A stretch of DNA of 48,111 nucleotides from Spirochaetaceae bacterium. GTDB lineage: Bacteria; Spirochaetota; Spirochaetia; WRBN01. The notes below the pieces were generated by a model. It saw only the letters and a list, made by a program, of their open reading frames with translations. It was not told the DNA's origin and did no database searches. The stretch lies in contig WRBN01000002.1 in assembly GCA_009784515.1 (NCBI GenBank), forward strand, positions 1 to 48,111. The letters are read 5' to 3'. This document shows, in pieces, positions 30,846 through 38,735 of the stretch. The number at the start of each line of letters is the position of its first letter. Position 1 is the first letter of the stretch. The translations under genes were made by a program, and so were the position numbers.

Positions 30846-32423
30846 ATGTTAAAAAAACTAGATGGCCTAACGACTCGTGGTTTAATTATTGGCAGTTTAG
30901 GCTCTGTAATTATAGCCGGCAGTACAGTTTATGTAGCCTTAAGGTTAAGCAGCGCCCCGTGGACGCTGGTATTTGCAGCAATATTAAGTTTTATGTTAAT
31001 AAGACGTTTAGGTAAAGGCAGCCTAGACGAAGTAAACGTTACCAGCACCGTAATGACGGCCGGCAGTATGACCGCCGCCGCTACAGCCTTTGTGCTGCCG
31101 GCCCTATGGCGGATAGAAGGTGATACCGCCAGCTTAAGCGCCATTAGCGCCGTACTGGCATTGGCGGCCGGAGCGATTATCGGCTTACTTTCTACCCAGT
31201 TATGGCGGGTAATTTTTATCGAAAAATTAGATATGCCCTTTGTTATTGGCCGTGCGGCCTACGATGCCATTATCGCCAGCGAACAAGGCAAAGCCGGCGG
31301 TAAACTTTTAGCGGCTGCTACGGCTTTTGCTATGGTTATAGCTACTTTACGTGATAAAATTGGTTTAATACGGCCGCTCTATCAAGGGCAATTTGGGGTT
31401 ATTCCTTTTGCTCCTATGACGTTGGCGATGGGTTTTATGTTAGGCCCTAAATTTTCTTTAACTTGGGGTATAACCACGTTAAGTACTACCATTATTGTTA
31501 TACCGCTGCTGGTAAGCAATGGGGTTTTTGCCGGTATGGCCGAGGTTAATATCTTTAGAGGGAACTTTGGGTTAGGCTTAATGATAGGCGCAGCTTTTGC
31601 CACTTTACTGGCCGCCCTTTTTAAAGCGCGCAGTTTTTTACCTTTAATGGTTAAAGCGTTAATCGAGCTGTTAAATAAAAAATTTTTACTTTTGCTGGCC
31701 ATAAGTTTATTGGCAGCCACCGCTTTGCTTAGTTTAGCCGGCGTGCCGGTTATGGCGGCTTTTTTACTGCTATTGGCCAGCCTACTGGCCGCTATGCTGG
31801 CTAGTTTACTGGTAGGCCATGCCGGGATTAACCCGCTGGAAGTTTTAGGAGCAGTAGCTTTTTTATTGGTGGTAGCCCTGTTTAGTTTAGGTACGCAGGC
31901 CGCCGTATTTATGGTAGCGGCCGCCAGTATCGCCGCCGCCTTAAGCGGCGATATGATGAACGATTTTAAAACGGCCAAACTTTTAGGTACCAACCCTACC
32001 GCTATGCTGATAGGCGAAAGTGTAGGCAGTTTAGTGGGCATTATAGCCTCTGTGGTTACTTTGTTTATTTTGCAAAGCGCCTTTGGCGGCGGGGCCGCTA
32101 TGCTTAATGGCTCGGTGTTTAGTGCGGCCCAAAGTAATATGGTGGCAGCCATCGTAGCCGGCACCAGTCATACCGGGCTGCTGTTAGCCGGAGTAGCCAT
32201 TGGCTTACTATTTATTTTTTTACCGGTTCCGGCACTGGCTATGGCTTTGGGTTTTTATCTTTCAGCCATTTTAGGGCTGGGTACATCTATCGGGCTGGGC
32301 GGTTTGCTTGCCCTTATCCTTAAAAAGTATCAGGCGCAAGGCAAGTTAGTAGGGGCCGGTTTTGTGGCCGGCGAAGGCTTGATGGGTGTGGTTTTTGCTT
32401 TATTAATGATGATAAATAGATAA
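30846..32423 (+). CDS. OPT/YSL-family transporter
   Basis: 525 residues from ATG 30846, chosen because GGAG lies 5-6 nt upstream; the frame is open 11 codons further. About 14 hydrophobic segments. The OPT pattern is seen at the start (LTTRGLIIGSLGSVIIAGSTVYVALRLSSAPWTLVFAAIL), in NVTSTVMTAGSMTAAATAFVLPALW (like the N-x-x-Q-T-x-x-S-x-G-x-x-A-x-G-x-x-F/L-P-A motif of the prokaryotic group), and near the end in LMGVVFALL. OPT proteins import oligopeptides or metal-chelate complexes by proton coupling. The prokaryotic members are mostly untested. Alone in its transcript. Confidence 0.85.
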   Translation: MLKKLDGLTTRGLIIGSLGSVIIAGSTVYVALRLSSAPWTLVFAAILSFMLIRRLGKGSLDEVNVTSTVMTAGSMTAAATAFVLPALWRIEGDTASLSAISAVLALAAGAIIGLLSTQLWRVIFIEKLDMPFVIGRAAYDAIIASEQGKAGGKLLAAATAFAMVIATLRDKIGLIRPLYQGQFGVIPFAPMTLAMGFMLGPKFSLTWGITTLSTTIIVIPLLVSNGVFAGMAEVNIFRGNFGLGLMIGAAFATLLAALFKARSFLPLMVKALIELLNKKFLLLLAISLLAATALLSLAGVPVMAAFLLLLASLLAAMLASLLVGHAGINPLEVLGAVAFLLVVALFSLGTQAAVFMVAAASIAAALSGDMMNDFKTAKLLGTNPTAMLIGESVGSLVGIIASVVTLFILQSAFGGGAAMLNGSVFSAAQSNMVAAIVAGTSHTGLLLAGVAIGLLFIFLPVPALAMALGFYLSAILGLGTSIGLGGLLALILKKYQAQGKLVGAGFVAGEGLMGVVFALLMMINR

Positions 32424-32569
32424 CAATTAATAATTTAAGAAGATATGACGGTTAATTTTACGCTGTTAATAAGGAAGTAAGATACAAAATAAACATCATA
32501 TAAAAGCGGCATAGGTATCTTTACCTGCACTATAATTTGAGTAATAAAACTTAAGCATAAGCTTGCCTA

Positions 32570-32615
32570 AAGCTCACTAAGTGGGCTTGAAAAATTTATT
32601 AAATTAGTGTATAAT
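32570..32615 (+). promoter_or_regulatory. leaderless promoter with hairpin at the -35 box
   Basis: AAGCTCAC-TAA-GTGGGCTT (32570-32588; one U-G pair) is a tight hairpin whose last TT begins TTGAAA (32587-32592). A 17-nt spacer and TATAAT (32610-32615) follow, then six bases and ATG 32622. Predicted start is the A of ATG; no Shine-Dalgarno. Confidence 0.7.
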
Positions 32616-32621
32616 AGTTAT

Positions 32622-33674
32622 ATGATAGTAGTAAATGCTCGGTTTTTAACCCAAAATGTTAGCAGTATGCAGCGTTTTGCCTTTGAGGTAGCGCGGCGTT
32701 TAAAAAAATTAAATTCTAACTACATTTTTGTTAGTCCGCCTAATATTATGCAAAAAGATTGGGCTGCCGAGCTGGAGGCTAAGGTTATTGGCGAAAACAC
32801 CGGCAGCCAATGGGAGCAAATTACCTTAAATAGTTTTTTGCGGCAAAATGGCTGGCCATTTTTGTTAAATTTAGCCGGTATGGGGCCGTTTAACTATCGT
32901 AACCAATTTATTACGGTGCACGATACCGCCTTTTTTAACTATCAAAGCTCCGAAAAACTTTCGGTTAAGTTATGGGGGCAATATTTAAGCCAAAGCTTAA
33001 ATAACAATGTTAAAGGTATTTTGGTCATTAGCCAAAGTTGTAAGGACGAGCTGCAAAAGACTATTCCTGCCGCCGTTAATAAAACTTATGTGGTTTACAG
33101 CGGTTACCCGCAGTTAAATAATTTTGATAGCACGCTTGAGCAAGACCTTGCCGGTAAATCTTATTTTTTAGCCATTAATAGTATAGACCCGCGTAAAAAT
33201 ATTGAGCGTATTATGGCGGCGTTTAATTTAGCGGCTTTACCGGGTTTTAAATTAAAAATTGCCGGCCATACTACCAATATTTTTGATGAAAACGAAGCTA
33301 AAGACCATAACATCGAATTTTTAGGGCAATGTAATGATAACCAAATGGCCAGCCTTTATAAACATGCGGCCGCTTTGGTTTTTCCATCGTTACACGAAGG
33401 CTTTGGCTTGCCTATGCTGGAAGCTATGTCGCTGGGTTGTCCGGTAATTGCTTCTAACATCGCTGTCTTAAAAGAAGTTGGCGGCGATGGGGCTTTATAT
33501 GTAAATCCGCTAGATGTTAAAGCGATAAGCGGCGCCCTTAAGCAAATAGTAAGCGATACACCGCTAGCCGACTCTTTAAAGGCTAAAGGGCTCCAGCTGG
33601 TTCAAGGTTATAGCTGGGATAACACCACACAAAAAATTAACCAATTAGTTACAGAGGCCCAGCTTGATGGCTAA
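32622..33674 (+). CDS. glycosyltransferase, GT4-like (GT-B fold)
   Basis: 350 residues from ATG 32622; a GTG 15 nt upstream in frame falls on the -10 box and is therefore unlikely. N-terminal acceptor domain begins MIVVNARFLTQNVSSMQRFAFEVARRL. The donor domain holds YFLAINSIDPRKNIERIMAAF (the GSxxPRKNxxxLLxAF pattern of mannosyltransferase-type GT4) and LVFPSLHEGFGLPMLEAMSLGCPVIAS with the E-x7-E motif. It uses an NDP-sugar to build surface glycan. The next glycosyltransferase overlaps its end by 8 nt, so both likely act on one glycan. Confidence 0.9.
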   Translation: MIVVNARFLTQNVSSMQRFAFEVARRLKKLNSNYIFVSPPNIMQKDWAAELEAKVIGENTGSQWEQITLNSFLRQNGWPFLLNLAGMGPFNYRNQFITVHDTAFFNYQSSEKLSVKLWGQYLSQSLNNNVKGILVISQSCKDELQKTIPAAVNKTYVVYSGYPQLNNFDSTLEQDLAGKSYFLAINSIDPRKNIERIMAAFNLAALPGFKLKIAGHTTNIFDENEAKDHNIEFLGQCNDNQMASLYKHAAALVFPSLHEGFGLPMLEAMSLGCPVIASNIAVLKEVGGDGALYVNPLDVKAISGALKQIVSDTPLADSLKAKGLQLVQGYSWDNTTQKINQLVTEAQLDG

Positions 33675-34755
33675 CTTAAAGGTAGCCATTGTTCACTATT
33701 GGTTGGTAACTATGCGCGGCGGCGAAAAGGTGGTAGAGGCTTTGTGCGAGCTTTTCCCGCAGGCCGATATTTATACCCATGTCGTCAATAAAAAAAATTT
33801 ATCGCCCACCTTATTAAAACACAACATTTATACCACCAGTATTAGTAAGCTGCCGCTGGCAACTAAGTTATACCAAAAATATTTAGCCTTCATGCCGGCG
33901 GCCTTAGCCGAACTAGACCTTTCCAGTTACGATTTAGTTATTAGCAGCGAAAGCGGCCCGGCCAAAAGCTTAATTTTGCCCAGCCGCCTGCCGCACCTTT
34001 GTTATTGCCATACCCCTATGCGTTATTTGTATGATTATTACCATTATTACCTTAAAGAAGCCGGCCCGCTTACCCGTTTTATTTTTAAGCAGGTTGCCCC
34101 TAAACTAAGGTTATGGGATTTAGCCGGCAGCAATAGCGTTAGCTACTTTATTGCTAACTCGGCTAATGTACAAAACCGTATAGCGCGTATCTACCGCCGT
34201 GAGAGCGAGATAATTTATCCGCCGGTAGATGTAAGTACTTTTATACCTACTAACAACAAAAAAGATTACTATTTATTTTTTGGCCAGCTGGTTAATTATA
34301 AGCGGGTAGATTTAGCGATAGAAGCCTTTAGGCAAAGCGGCAAAATCCTCGTTATTATTGGCGGCGGTAAAAAGCCCAAAAACTTACCGCCTAACGTTAA
34401 ATTTTTAGGCCATATCGCTAAGGAACAAACTTTAACTTATTTAGCAGAGGCACGGGCGCTTATCTTTCCCGGTGAAGAAGATTTTGGTATTATCCCGGTA
34501 GAGGCTATCGCCTGTGGCACACCGGTAATTGCTTATGCTAAAGGCGGCGCTTTAGAGACGGTGATTGAGGGGGAAAGCGGTATCTTTTTTAACGAGCAAA
34601 CTCCCTCTGCTCTTAACGCAGCCATCACCAAATTAGAAAGCGGCCATTACAACTTTAACGCTAAAGCTATGCATAAACTTGCCTTAAACTTTGATAAAAC
34701 CATCTTTAAAACTAAAATTACCAATGCCGTTAATAAGCTGTTAGCAAGTTATTAA
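33667..34755 (+). CDS. glycosyltransferase, GT4/WbaZ-like
   Basis: 362 residues from ATG 33667 (AGAGG 10 nt upstream; the in-frame TTG 33664 is less likely). Acceptor domain KVAIVHYWLVTMRGGEKVVEAL, typical of the mannosyltransferase WbaZ group, with SSYDLVISSESGPAKSL and LCYCHTPMRYLYDYYHYY. Donor domain YYLFFGQLVNYKRVDLAIEAF, VIIGGGKKPKNL and ALIFPGEEDFGIIPVEAIACGTPVIAYAKGGALETV (E-x7-E). Role in exopolysaccharide or glycolipid assembly is inferred. Translationally coupled to the preceding glycosyltransferase. Confidence 0.9.
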   Translation: MANLKVAIVHYWLVTMRGGEKVVEALCELFPQADIYTHVVNKKNLSPTLLKHNIYTTSISKLPLATKLYQKYLAFMPAALAELDLSSYDLVISSESGPAKSLILPSRLPHLCYCHTPMRYLYDYYHYYLKEAGPLTRFIFKQVAPKLRLWDLAGSNSVSYFIANSANVQNRIARIYRRESEIIYPPVDVSTFIPTNNKKDYYLFFGQLVNYKRVDLAIEAFRQSGKILVIIGGGKKPKNLPPNVKFLGHIAKEQTLTYLAEARALIFPGEEDFGIIPVEAIACGTPVIAYAKGGALETVIEGESGIFFNEQTPSALNAAITKLESGHYNFNAKAMHKLALNFDKTIFKTKITNAVNKLLASY

Positions 34756-34759
34756 GAGT

Positions 34760-34928
34760 TTATTAACAAGTTATTAACAGCTGTTTTTTAGGCTGCCGGC
34801 CGGGTTATTAAAGATGAACTAAAAATAATACCATACTATACATTAATATATGATAATATTATTTTTTAAAAATTGTTATTTTAGGATTGTTTTGCTTATT
34901 AACAAAAGTTATTAACAAGTTATTAACA
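34760..34928 (+). repeat. five direct copies of TTATTAACA around an AT-rich tract
   Basis: Copies at 34760-34768, 34771-34779, 34896-34904, 34909-34917 and 34920-34928, all on the same strand. Two pairs have an 11-nt period with AG between them and extend to an identical 21-nt block. Between the clusters lies a strongly AT-rich tract (about 34808-34885). TTATTAACA is 7/9 to the DnaA box TTATCCACA. Candidate DnaA-binding or regulator-binding iterons in the 221-nt gap before nth; no gene is seen here. Confidence 0.6.
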
Positions 34929-34942
34929 GGACTGTTTATGGC

Positions 34943-34971
34943 TGTACAGAGCCTCTTTTGTGTTATATAAT
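34943..34971 (+). promoter_or_regulatory. leaderless promoter of nth
   Basis: TGTACA (34943-34948, 4/6), a 17-nt spacer and TATAAT (34966-34971), then five bases and ATG 34977. No Shine-Dalgarno. Confidence 0.55.
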
Positions 34972-34976
34972 AAGTT

Positions 34977-35591
34977 ATGGTTAGCTACGATACACTTTTT
35001 ACCACCTTAAAACAATTATTGCCGCCGCCTGACTGGCCGTTTACTACGGCTTATCAGGTGCTGGTTTTTTGTATTATTTCGCTGAGGACAAAAGACGAAG
35101 TAAGCTACAGCCGCAGTAAGGCTTTGTTTGCCATAGCACCGACGGCTAGGCTAATGTGCACTTTAAGCGAGGCAGAAATTGCGGCTCTTATTTATCCTGC
35201 CGGGTTTTTTAAACGCAAAGCCGAACAAATTTTAACGTTATCGCAAAATTTAACGGCTAACGGCCAAGAACAGCCGCCGGCTAACCTTAATGAGTTATTA
35301 AATATTAAAGGGGTTGGTCTAAAAACGGCCAATTTAGTGTTAAGCAGGGGTTTTAATATTCCCGCTATTTGTGTAGATGTGCATGTGCACCGTATCTGCA
35401 ACCGTTTGGGCTTAATTAATACCACTACCCCCGATGAAAGCGAAGCGGCCTTGCGCTTAGTGATGCCTAAAGAATGGTGGATTGACAGTAATCAGCTATT
35501 GGTTAGCTTTGGTCAAACTATTTGTAAACCGCAAAGACCTTTATGCTCTAAATGCCCTTTTAATAAGTTTTGCCCAAAAATAATAATATAA
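34977..35591 (+). CDS. nth: endonuclease III
   Basis: 204 residues. Helix-hairpin-helix NIKGVGLKTANLVL with the catalytic Lys 116, and VDVHVHRICNRLGL with Asp 134. C-terminal [4Fe-4S] loop C183-x6-C190-x2-C193-x5-C199. It removes oxidised pyrimidines from DNA and cleaves the abasic site. The segment usually written LSAQTTD, whose Gln fills the gap of the flipped base, reads ISLRTKD here, so lesion preference may differ from E. coli Nth. Predicted leaderless. It lies alone downstream of the iteron region. Confidence 0.93.
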   Translation: MVSYDTLFTTLKQLLPPPDWPFTTAYQVLVFCIISLRTKDEVSYSRSKALFAIAPTARLMCTLSEAEIAALIYPAGFFKRKAEQILTLSQNLTANGQEQPPANLNELLNIKGVGLKTANLVLSRGFNIPAICVDVHVHRICNRLGLINTTTPDESEAALRLVMPKEWWIDSNQLLVSFGQTICKPQRPLCSKCPFNKFCPKIII

Positions 35592-35592
35592 A

Positions 35593-35664
35593 TAGATAAT
35601 AAATAACAGCTAATTAATAATTGAAGGAAGCCGCCTTTTGACGGCAATTATTAATTGTTATCTA
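35593..35664. repeat. AT-rich intergenic hairpin after nth
   Basis: AATTAATAATTG (35612-35623) pairs with 35645-35656, and further out TAGATAA (35593-35599) pairs with TTATCTA (35658-35664). The 21-nt centre contains GGAAGCCGCCTTTTGACGG. Probably an nth terminator-like element; same style as the hairpins at 7626 and 24589. Confidence 0.5.
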
Positions 35665-35726
35665 CTCTCTATTACCTAAACAAGTGTGTAGTTTTTAAAA
35701 TAAGCAAATAAAGCGATACTATAATT

Positions 35727-36695
35727 ATGAGCAAACAATTTAAAAATATGTTTAACCATCTTTTACAGACATGGTATAAAGCTATGAGCGGGCAGCAAGG
35801 TACTAAAGGTATTTTAGTAGCTTTAACCGTATTAGTGGTGTTGGTGGTGTTGGTTATTGTGGCCCTGCCTTACTTTTTTCAGGCCCTAGTTGTTATATCA
35901 CGGCTAGTTATTATTAGTGTGCTGGTGCTGATTGTCGCCTTAGTTTTAGGCCCGCCTTTAGCCCGCAGTATGGCTAAGCGCGGCTTTTTTGCCGGCCATA
36001 ACACCGTTGTAGTGAGTGAGAGTGAGCAAAAAATTTACGAAAAAGCCGTTAATTGTAAACAAATTAACCTTAATGTAACTTATGCCAACGTTACTTTAAG
36101 TTTTACCGATAAAGATGAGGTAGAAATTAGCTACCAAATTACCGAAGGGCAGCCGCACTTTTTAAGTTATGCTTTAAATTACGATGAATTAACCGAAACT
36201 TTAAGTTTTAATCAGGGCAGTAACCAAAATAAAAATATTTTAACTTACAACCTCTTTATAAATGTACCTAAAAGTTATAAAATCGCCTTAGGCGGTAAAT
36301 TAGTAGAGGGTAAACTTAATATAGAAGGCACCCATACTTTAGAAAAAGTTGATATTGATGCCGTTAATTTGCCCATTAGTCTTAAAGATTGTACGATAGA
36401 AAATTTAAAACTAACCGGTTTAAATTTAAAGTTAGATAGTAATAATATAGCTATTAATTATGCCAGCGTTATGGCTACCGGCAGCCAATTTAATTTGCAT
36501 TTAGCTGCCGGTAATAAAGGGGCTAAACTTAAAACTAACTCGGCTATTGCTTCGTTTTCGCTTAATAATAAACCGCTGGGTAAAATGTTTAACCACAGCA
36601 GCTTTTTACTGTGGGAGGCCGCAGGCGGCGACTATGCTATGTACGAATTTAATGTAATAACATCGCAAATTAATTTTTACACTACAAATAACTAA
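35727..36695 (+). CDS. membrane protein with C-terminal DUF4097-like beta domain
   Basis: 322 residues. Two adjacent membrane segments (about 28-52 and 55-75), then from residue 95 on a repetitive strand pattern (INLNVTYANVTLSFTDKDEVEISYQ, NLFINVPKSYKIALGGKLVEGKLNIEG, LKLTGLNLKLDSNNIAINYASVMATGSQFNLHLAAG) as in DUF4097/DUF2807-type beta-solenoid or adhesin-like domains. Place: inner membrane with the beta domain on one side. Function unknown. There is a TATAAT (35720-35725) almost touching ATG 35727, without a Shine-Dalgarno; a start at Met 8 (35748) is an alternative. A bidirectional terminator follows. Confidence 0.65.
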   Translation: MSKQFKNMFNHLLQTWYKAMSGQQGTKGILVALTVLVVLVVLVIVALPYFFQALVVISRLVIISVLVLIVALVLGPPLARSMAKRGFFAGHNTVVVSESEQKIYEKAVNCKQINLNVTYANVTLSFTDKDEVEISYQITEGQPHFLSYALNYDELTETLSFNQGSNQNKNILTYNLFINVPKSYKIALGGKLVEGKLNIEGTHTLEKVDIDAVNLPISLKDCTIENLKLTGLNLKLDSNNIAINYASVMATGSQFNLHLAAGNKGAKLKTNSAIASFSLNNKPLGKMFNHSSFLLWEAAGGDYAMYEFNVITSQINFYTTNN

Positions 36696-36736
36696 GGCGC
36701 CTATCTGCCGAGCGGTAGAGTAATTAACAAGATAAC

Positions 36737-36772
36737 AAAAAAGCAAGTATGATTATTAATACTTGCTTTTTT
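36737..36772. terminator. bidirectional intrinsic terminator
   Basis: A perfect 14-bp stem AAAAAAGCAAGTAT (36737-36750) with 36759-36772, 8-nt loop, A-run on the left and T-run on the right. It separates the convergent DUF4097-like and TetR genes. Confidence 0.9.
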
Positions 36773-36835
36773 TATTTTTAAAAATTATATACCGGCAAAA
36801 ACTTTGCCGGTATAGTTGTTTGGCTAAACCTTTGA

Positions 36836-37456
36836 TTATTTTCTAATCATATTTAGGCTGCCGTGTATCACATCTGAGAAGGCTTGCCTTGCATCGCCTA
36901 CAATTTGTGCAGGTAAAGCTGTTTTGCTGTTAAACATAATATTGGCCATACCAAGTGTGCCCGAAAATAAAACCATCATTAAATTATAAGGGTTACCATC
37001 GCGCAAAATGCCCGATTGCTGCCCCTGTACAATGGCTTTTTCTAGTATACCAAAAACGTTTTGTACCTTTTCGTTAATAGCTGGGTATTCGTCCCAACTC
37101 CTAATGGCATCACCCATAATTAAGGCTAAAAATTCGGTATTTTCGGCACAAAAATCGTAAAATACCTCAGCCGATTTAATTAATAGCTGCGCAACATCAT
37201 CTTTGTGTACCGCTACAACTTTTTCGTTTAGCTGTTGGTAAAGCTCTACCGCGCGCCTTTCCACAATAGCTACAAATAAAGCTGTTTTATCGGGATAATG
37301 ATGATACATAGCAGCGCTGGTAACACCAAGACTCCCTGCTAAGCTTTTTAAGGTTAGGCCATCAATACCTTTTTCACGGATAAGCTGAATACCTTTTTCA
37401 AGTAAATCTTGCTTTAAGTCGGCGGGGTAGTGATACTTCTTTTTTACTGGTTCCAT
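36836..37456 (-). CDS. TetR/AcrR-family transcriptional regulator
   Basis: 206 residues. N-terminal helix-turn-helix: DLLEKGIQLIREKGIDGLTLKSLAGSLGVTSAAMYHHYPDKTALFVAIVERR (helix 2-3 at about 28-47 by eye; written here only as KSLAGSLGVTSAAMYHHYPD). The C-terminal ligand domain (60-200) is helical and includes FLALIMGDAIRSWDEYP and LMMVLFSGTLGMANIMF. Usually a repressor released by a small hydrophobic molecule. No transporter is adjacent except the divergent region upstream without genes, so the target may be its own promoter. Very good Shine-Dalgarno (GAGGAG). The 5' leader would be about 165 nt if the promoter 37656-37629 is used. Confidence 0.9.
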   Translation of the reverse strand: MEPVKKKYHYPADLKQDLLEKGIQLIREKGIDGLTLKSLAGSLGVTSAAMYHHYPDKTALFVAIVERRAVELYQQLNEKVVAVHKDDVAQLLIKSAEVFYDFCAENTEFLALIMGDAIRSWDEYPAINEKVQNVFGILEKAIVQGQQSGILRDGNPYNLMMVLFSGTLGMANIMFNSKTALPAQIVGDARQAFSDVIHGSLNMIRK

Positions 37457-37773
37457 AGTTTTGCTCCTCTTTTTTTTAAATTTTAAATTATATTTTAATT
37501 TTTTTACTCTATGTTATTGCCACTCAATAAACTTTATCTTTACTCTAATTTCAAAGATAATATATCTTATTTAAATTTCATATACTCTGTTAGCCATAAA
37601 ACCGTTTTTTTTACCTACTTAATAGCTCATTATAAGCGTTTTACTAAATTTGTCAAATTTTTAAATTAAAAAACTTTGTATAAGCTATACTGGTAATTAT
37701 AATCTAAAGAAAATAGTTTGTAAATAGCTTTGCTAATTATGATTAATAAAAATTTGTAAATTTATATTTTGGC
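37457..37773. promoter_or_regulatory. 317-nt AT-rich gap with a tetR-ward consensus promoter
   Basis: No gene is seen on either strand. On the minus strand TTGACA (37656-37651), a 16-nt spacer and TATAAT (37634-37629) form a perfect promoter directed at tetR, starting near 37622 and leaving a leader of about 165 nt. The gap is otherwise A/T runs; an imperfect palindrome near AAGATAATATATCTT (about 37553-37567) could be an operator. The left end serves tetR and the right end follows the stop of the gene at 37774. Confidence 0.5.
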
Positions 37774-38529
37774 TTATGGATACCGGCTTACAAACCAATT
37801 TTTAAAGGCATCAAGCCTATTAAGAACCGATTCGTTCATGTTATTGCGTACCACAAAAGGAGCGGTACGGGTGTTAATAGCAAGGCCGTACAATAAAACG
37901 CCTTCGTTAATGGGCACCACAATAAAAGTAGTGTGCATGCTTTCGTTATCGGCTACCCTAAAAATAGATTGCCTAAGCACTTGCAAGTTGGTAATTGTAA
38001 TGGCTAACTGATTACTATGCGATAAAAAAGTAGCTCGGTAGTTGGCTACGCCAAAAGTTTCGTCATCTTGCACAAAATAAAGCACTAAACGGCTGGGTAC
38101 CGTAGTAACACTAGGTATGGTTATAGGTTGGCCGCCGGGGCCATCTACTACCGTAACCGTATGAATTAAGGTTTTAACTCTTCTTTCGCCGCGGCTAAAA
38201 AATTCTAACCCCGATAGGCTCTCTATATTTAATAGCGAATTAAATAAATTTAAGGTACTTGCTCCTCTTAACGGTAAAAAATAGGCGGCTTCGATTAAGG
38301 TGCGTGGGTGTTGCTGCGCTAAAATGTCTCTTACATTTAGGGCAAAGAGAGTTTGGGGTAAATAATCCAGCTGGTCAATGCTGCCTACTAAGTTATTTAG
38401 CCTATTGCCGGCTAATAACAGTTGTACATCGTCGCTGCTGTAACCTAAATCGTGAATGCTTAAGGTAAAGCCGGCACGGCTTAAAGTAAATAAAAAAAAC
38501 AAGGTGGTTAATAAAACTTTTTTTGTCAT
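37774..38529 (-). CDS. exported protein of unknown function
   Basis: 251 residues with signal peptide (KVLLTTLFFLFTLSRAGF). No enzyme motif. Segments: LLLAGNRLNNLVGSIDQL, AAYFLPLRGASTLNLFNSLLNIESLSGLEFFSRGERRVKTLIHT (given here in parts: SLSGLEFFSRGERRVKTL), YFVQDDETFGVANYRATFL, IVVPINEGVLLYGLAINTRT. The SLSG-E-FFS-R-R-TL pattern recalls a family of treponemal exported proteins (possibly DUF6675), but I am not sure. Mature protein mixed alpha/beta, ends FKNWFVSRY. No Shine-Dalgarno before ATG 38529. Confidence 0.6.
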   Translation of the reverse strand: MTKKVLLTTLFFLFTLSRAGFTLSIHDLGYSSDDVQLLLAGNRLNNLVGSIDQLDYLPQTLFALNVRDILAQQHPRTLIEAAYFLPLRGASTLNLFNSLLNIESLSGLEFFSRGERRVKTLIHTVTVVDGPGGQPITIPSVTTVPSRLVLYFVQDDETFGVANYRATFLSHSNQLAITITNLQVLRQSIFRVADNESMHTTFIVVPINEGVLLYGLAINTRTAPFVVRNNMNESVLNRLDAFKNWFVSRYP

Positions 38530-38700
38530 AATAGCTATAGTATAACATATTTTTTTATTTTTAAATAAGGGGATTATGATATTTTTATAATTAATTTTTG
38601 ATTATTAGGTAACAAATTGATTACGGCCATTTAAATTTGTTTATAATAGTTGATATAAAACATAAAAAGTAGGCTTAATGCCATAAAAACTATCATAACC

Positions 38701-38729
38701 TTGTTAAAACTTTTTTTTTAGGCTATAAC
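38701..38729 (+). promoter_or_regulatory. leaderless promoter of the VUT transporter gene
   Basis: TTGTTA (38701-38706), a 17-nt spacer and TATAAC (38724-38729); ATGs at 38733 and 38736. The second lies 6 nt after the -10 box and would be the 5' end. No preQ1 riboswitch is seen in the gap. Confidence 0.55.
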
Positions 38730-38735
38730 TATATG

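Noticed and set aside
31382-32164. Long minus-strand open frame (260 codons)
   Set aside because: Shadow of the OPT transporter gene; Ala/Lys/Thr-rich low-complexity translation, no Shine-Dalgarno.
38530-38700. preQ1 riboswitch upstream of the queuosine precursor transporter
   Set aside because: No C-rich/A-rich pseudoknot pattern is seen, and the promoter leaves almost no leader.
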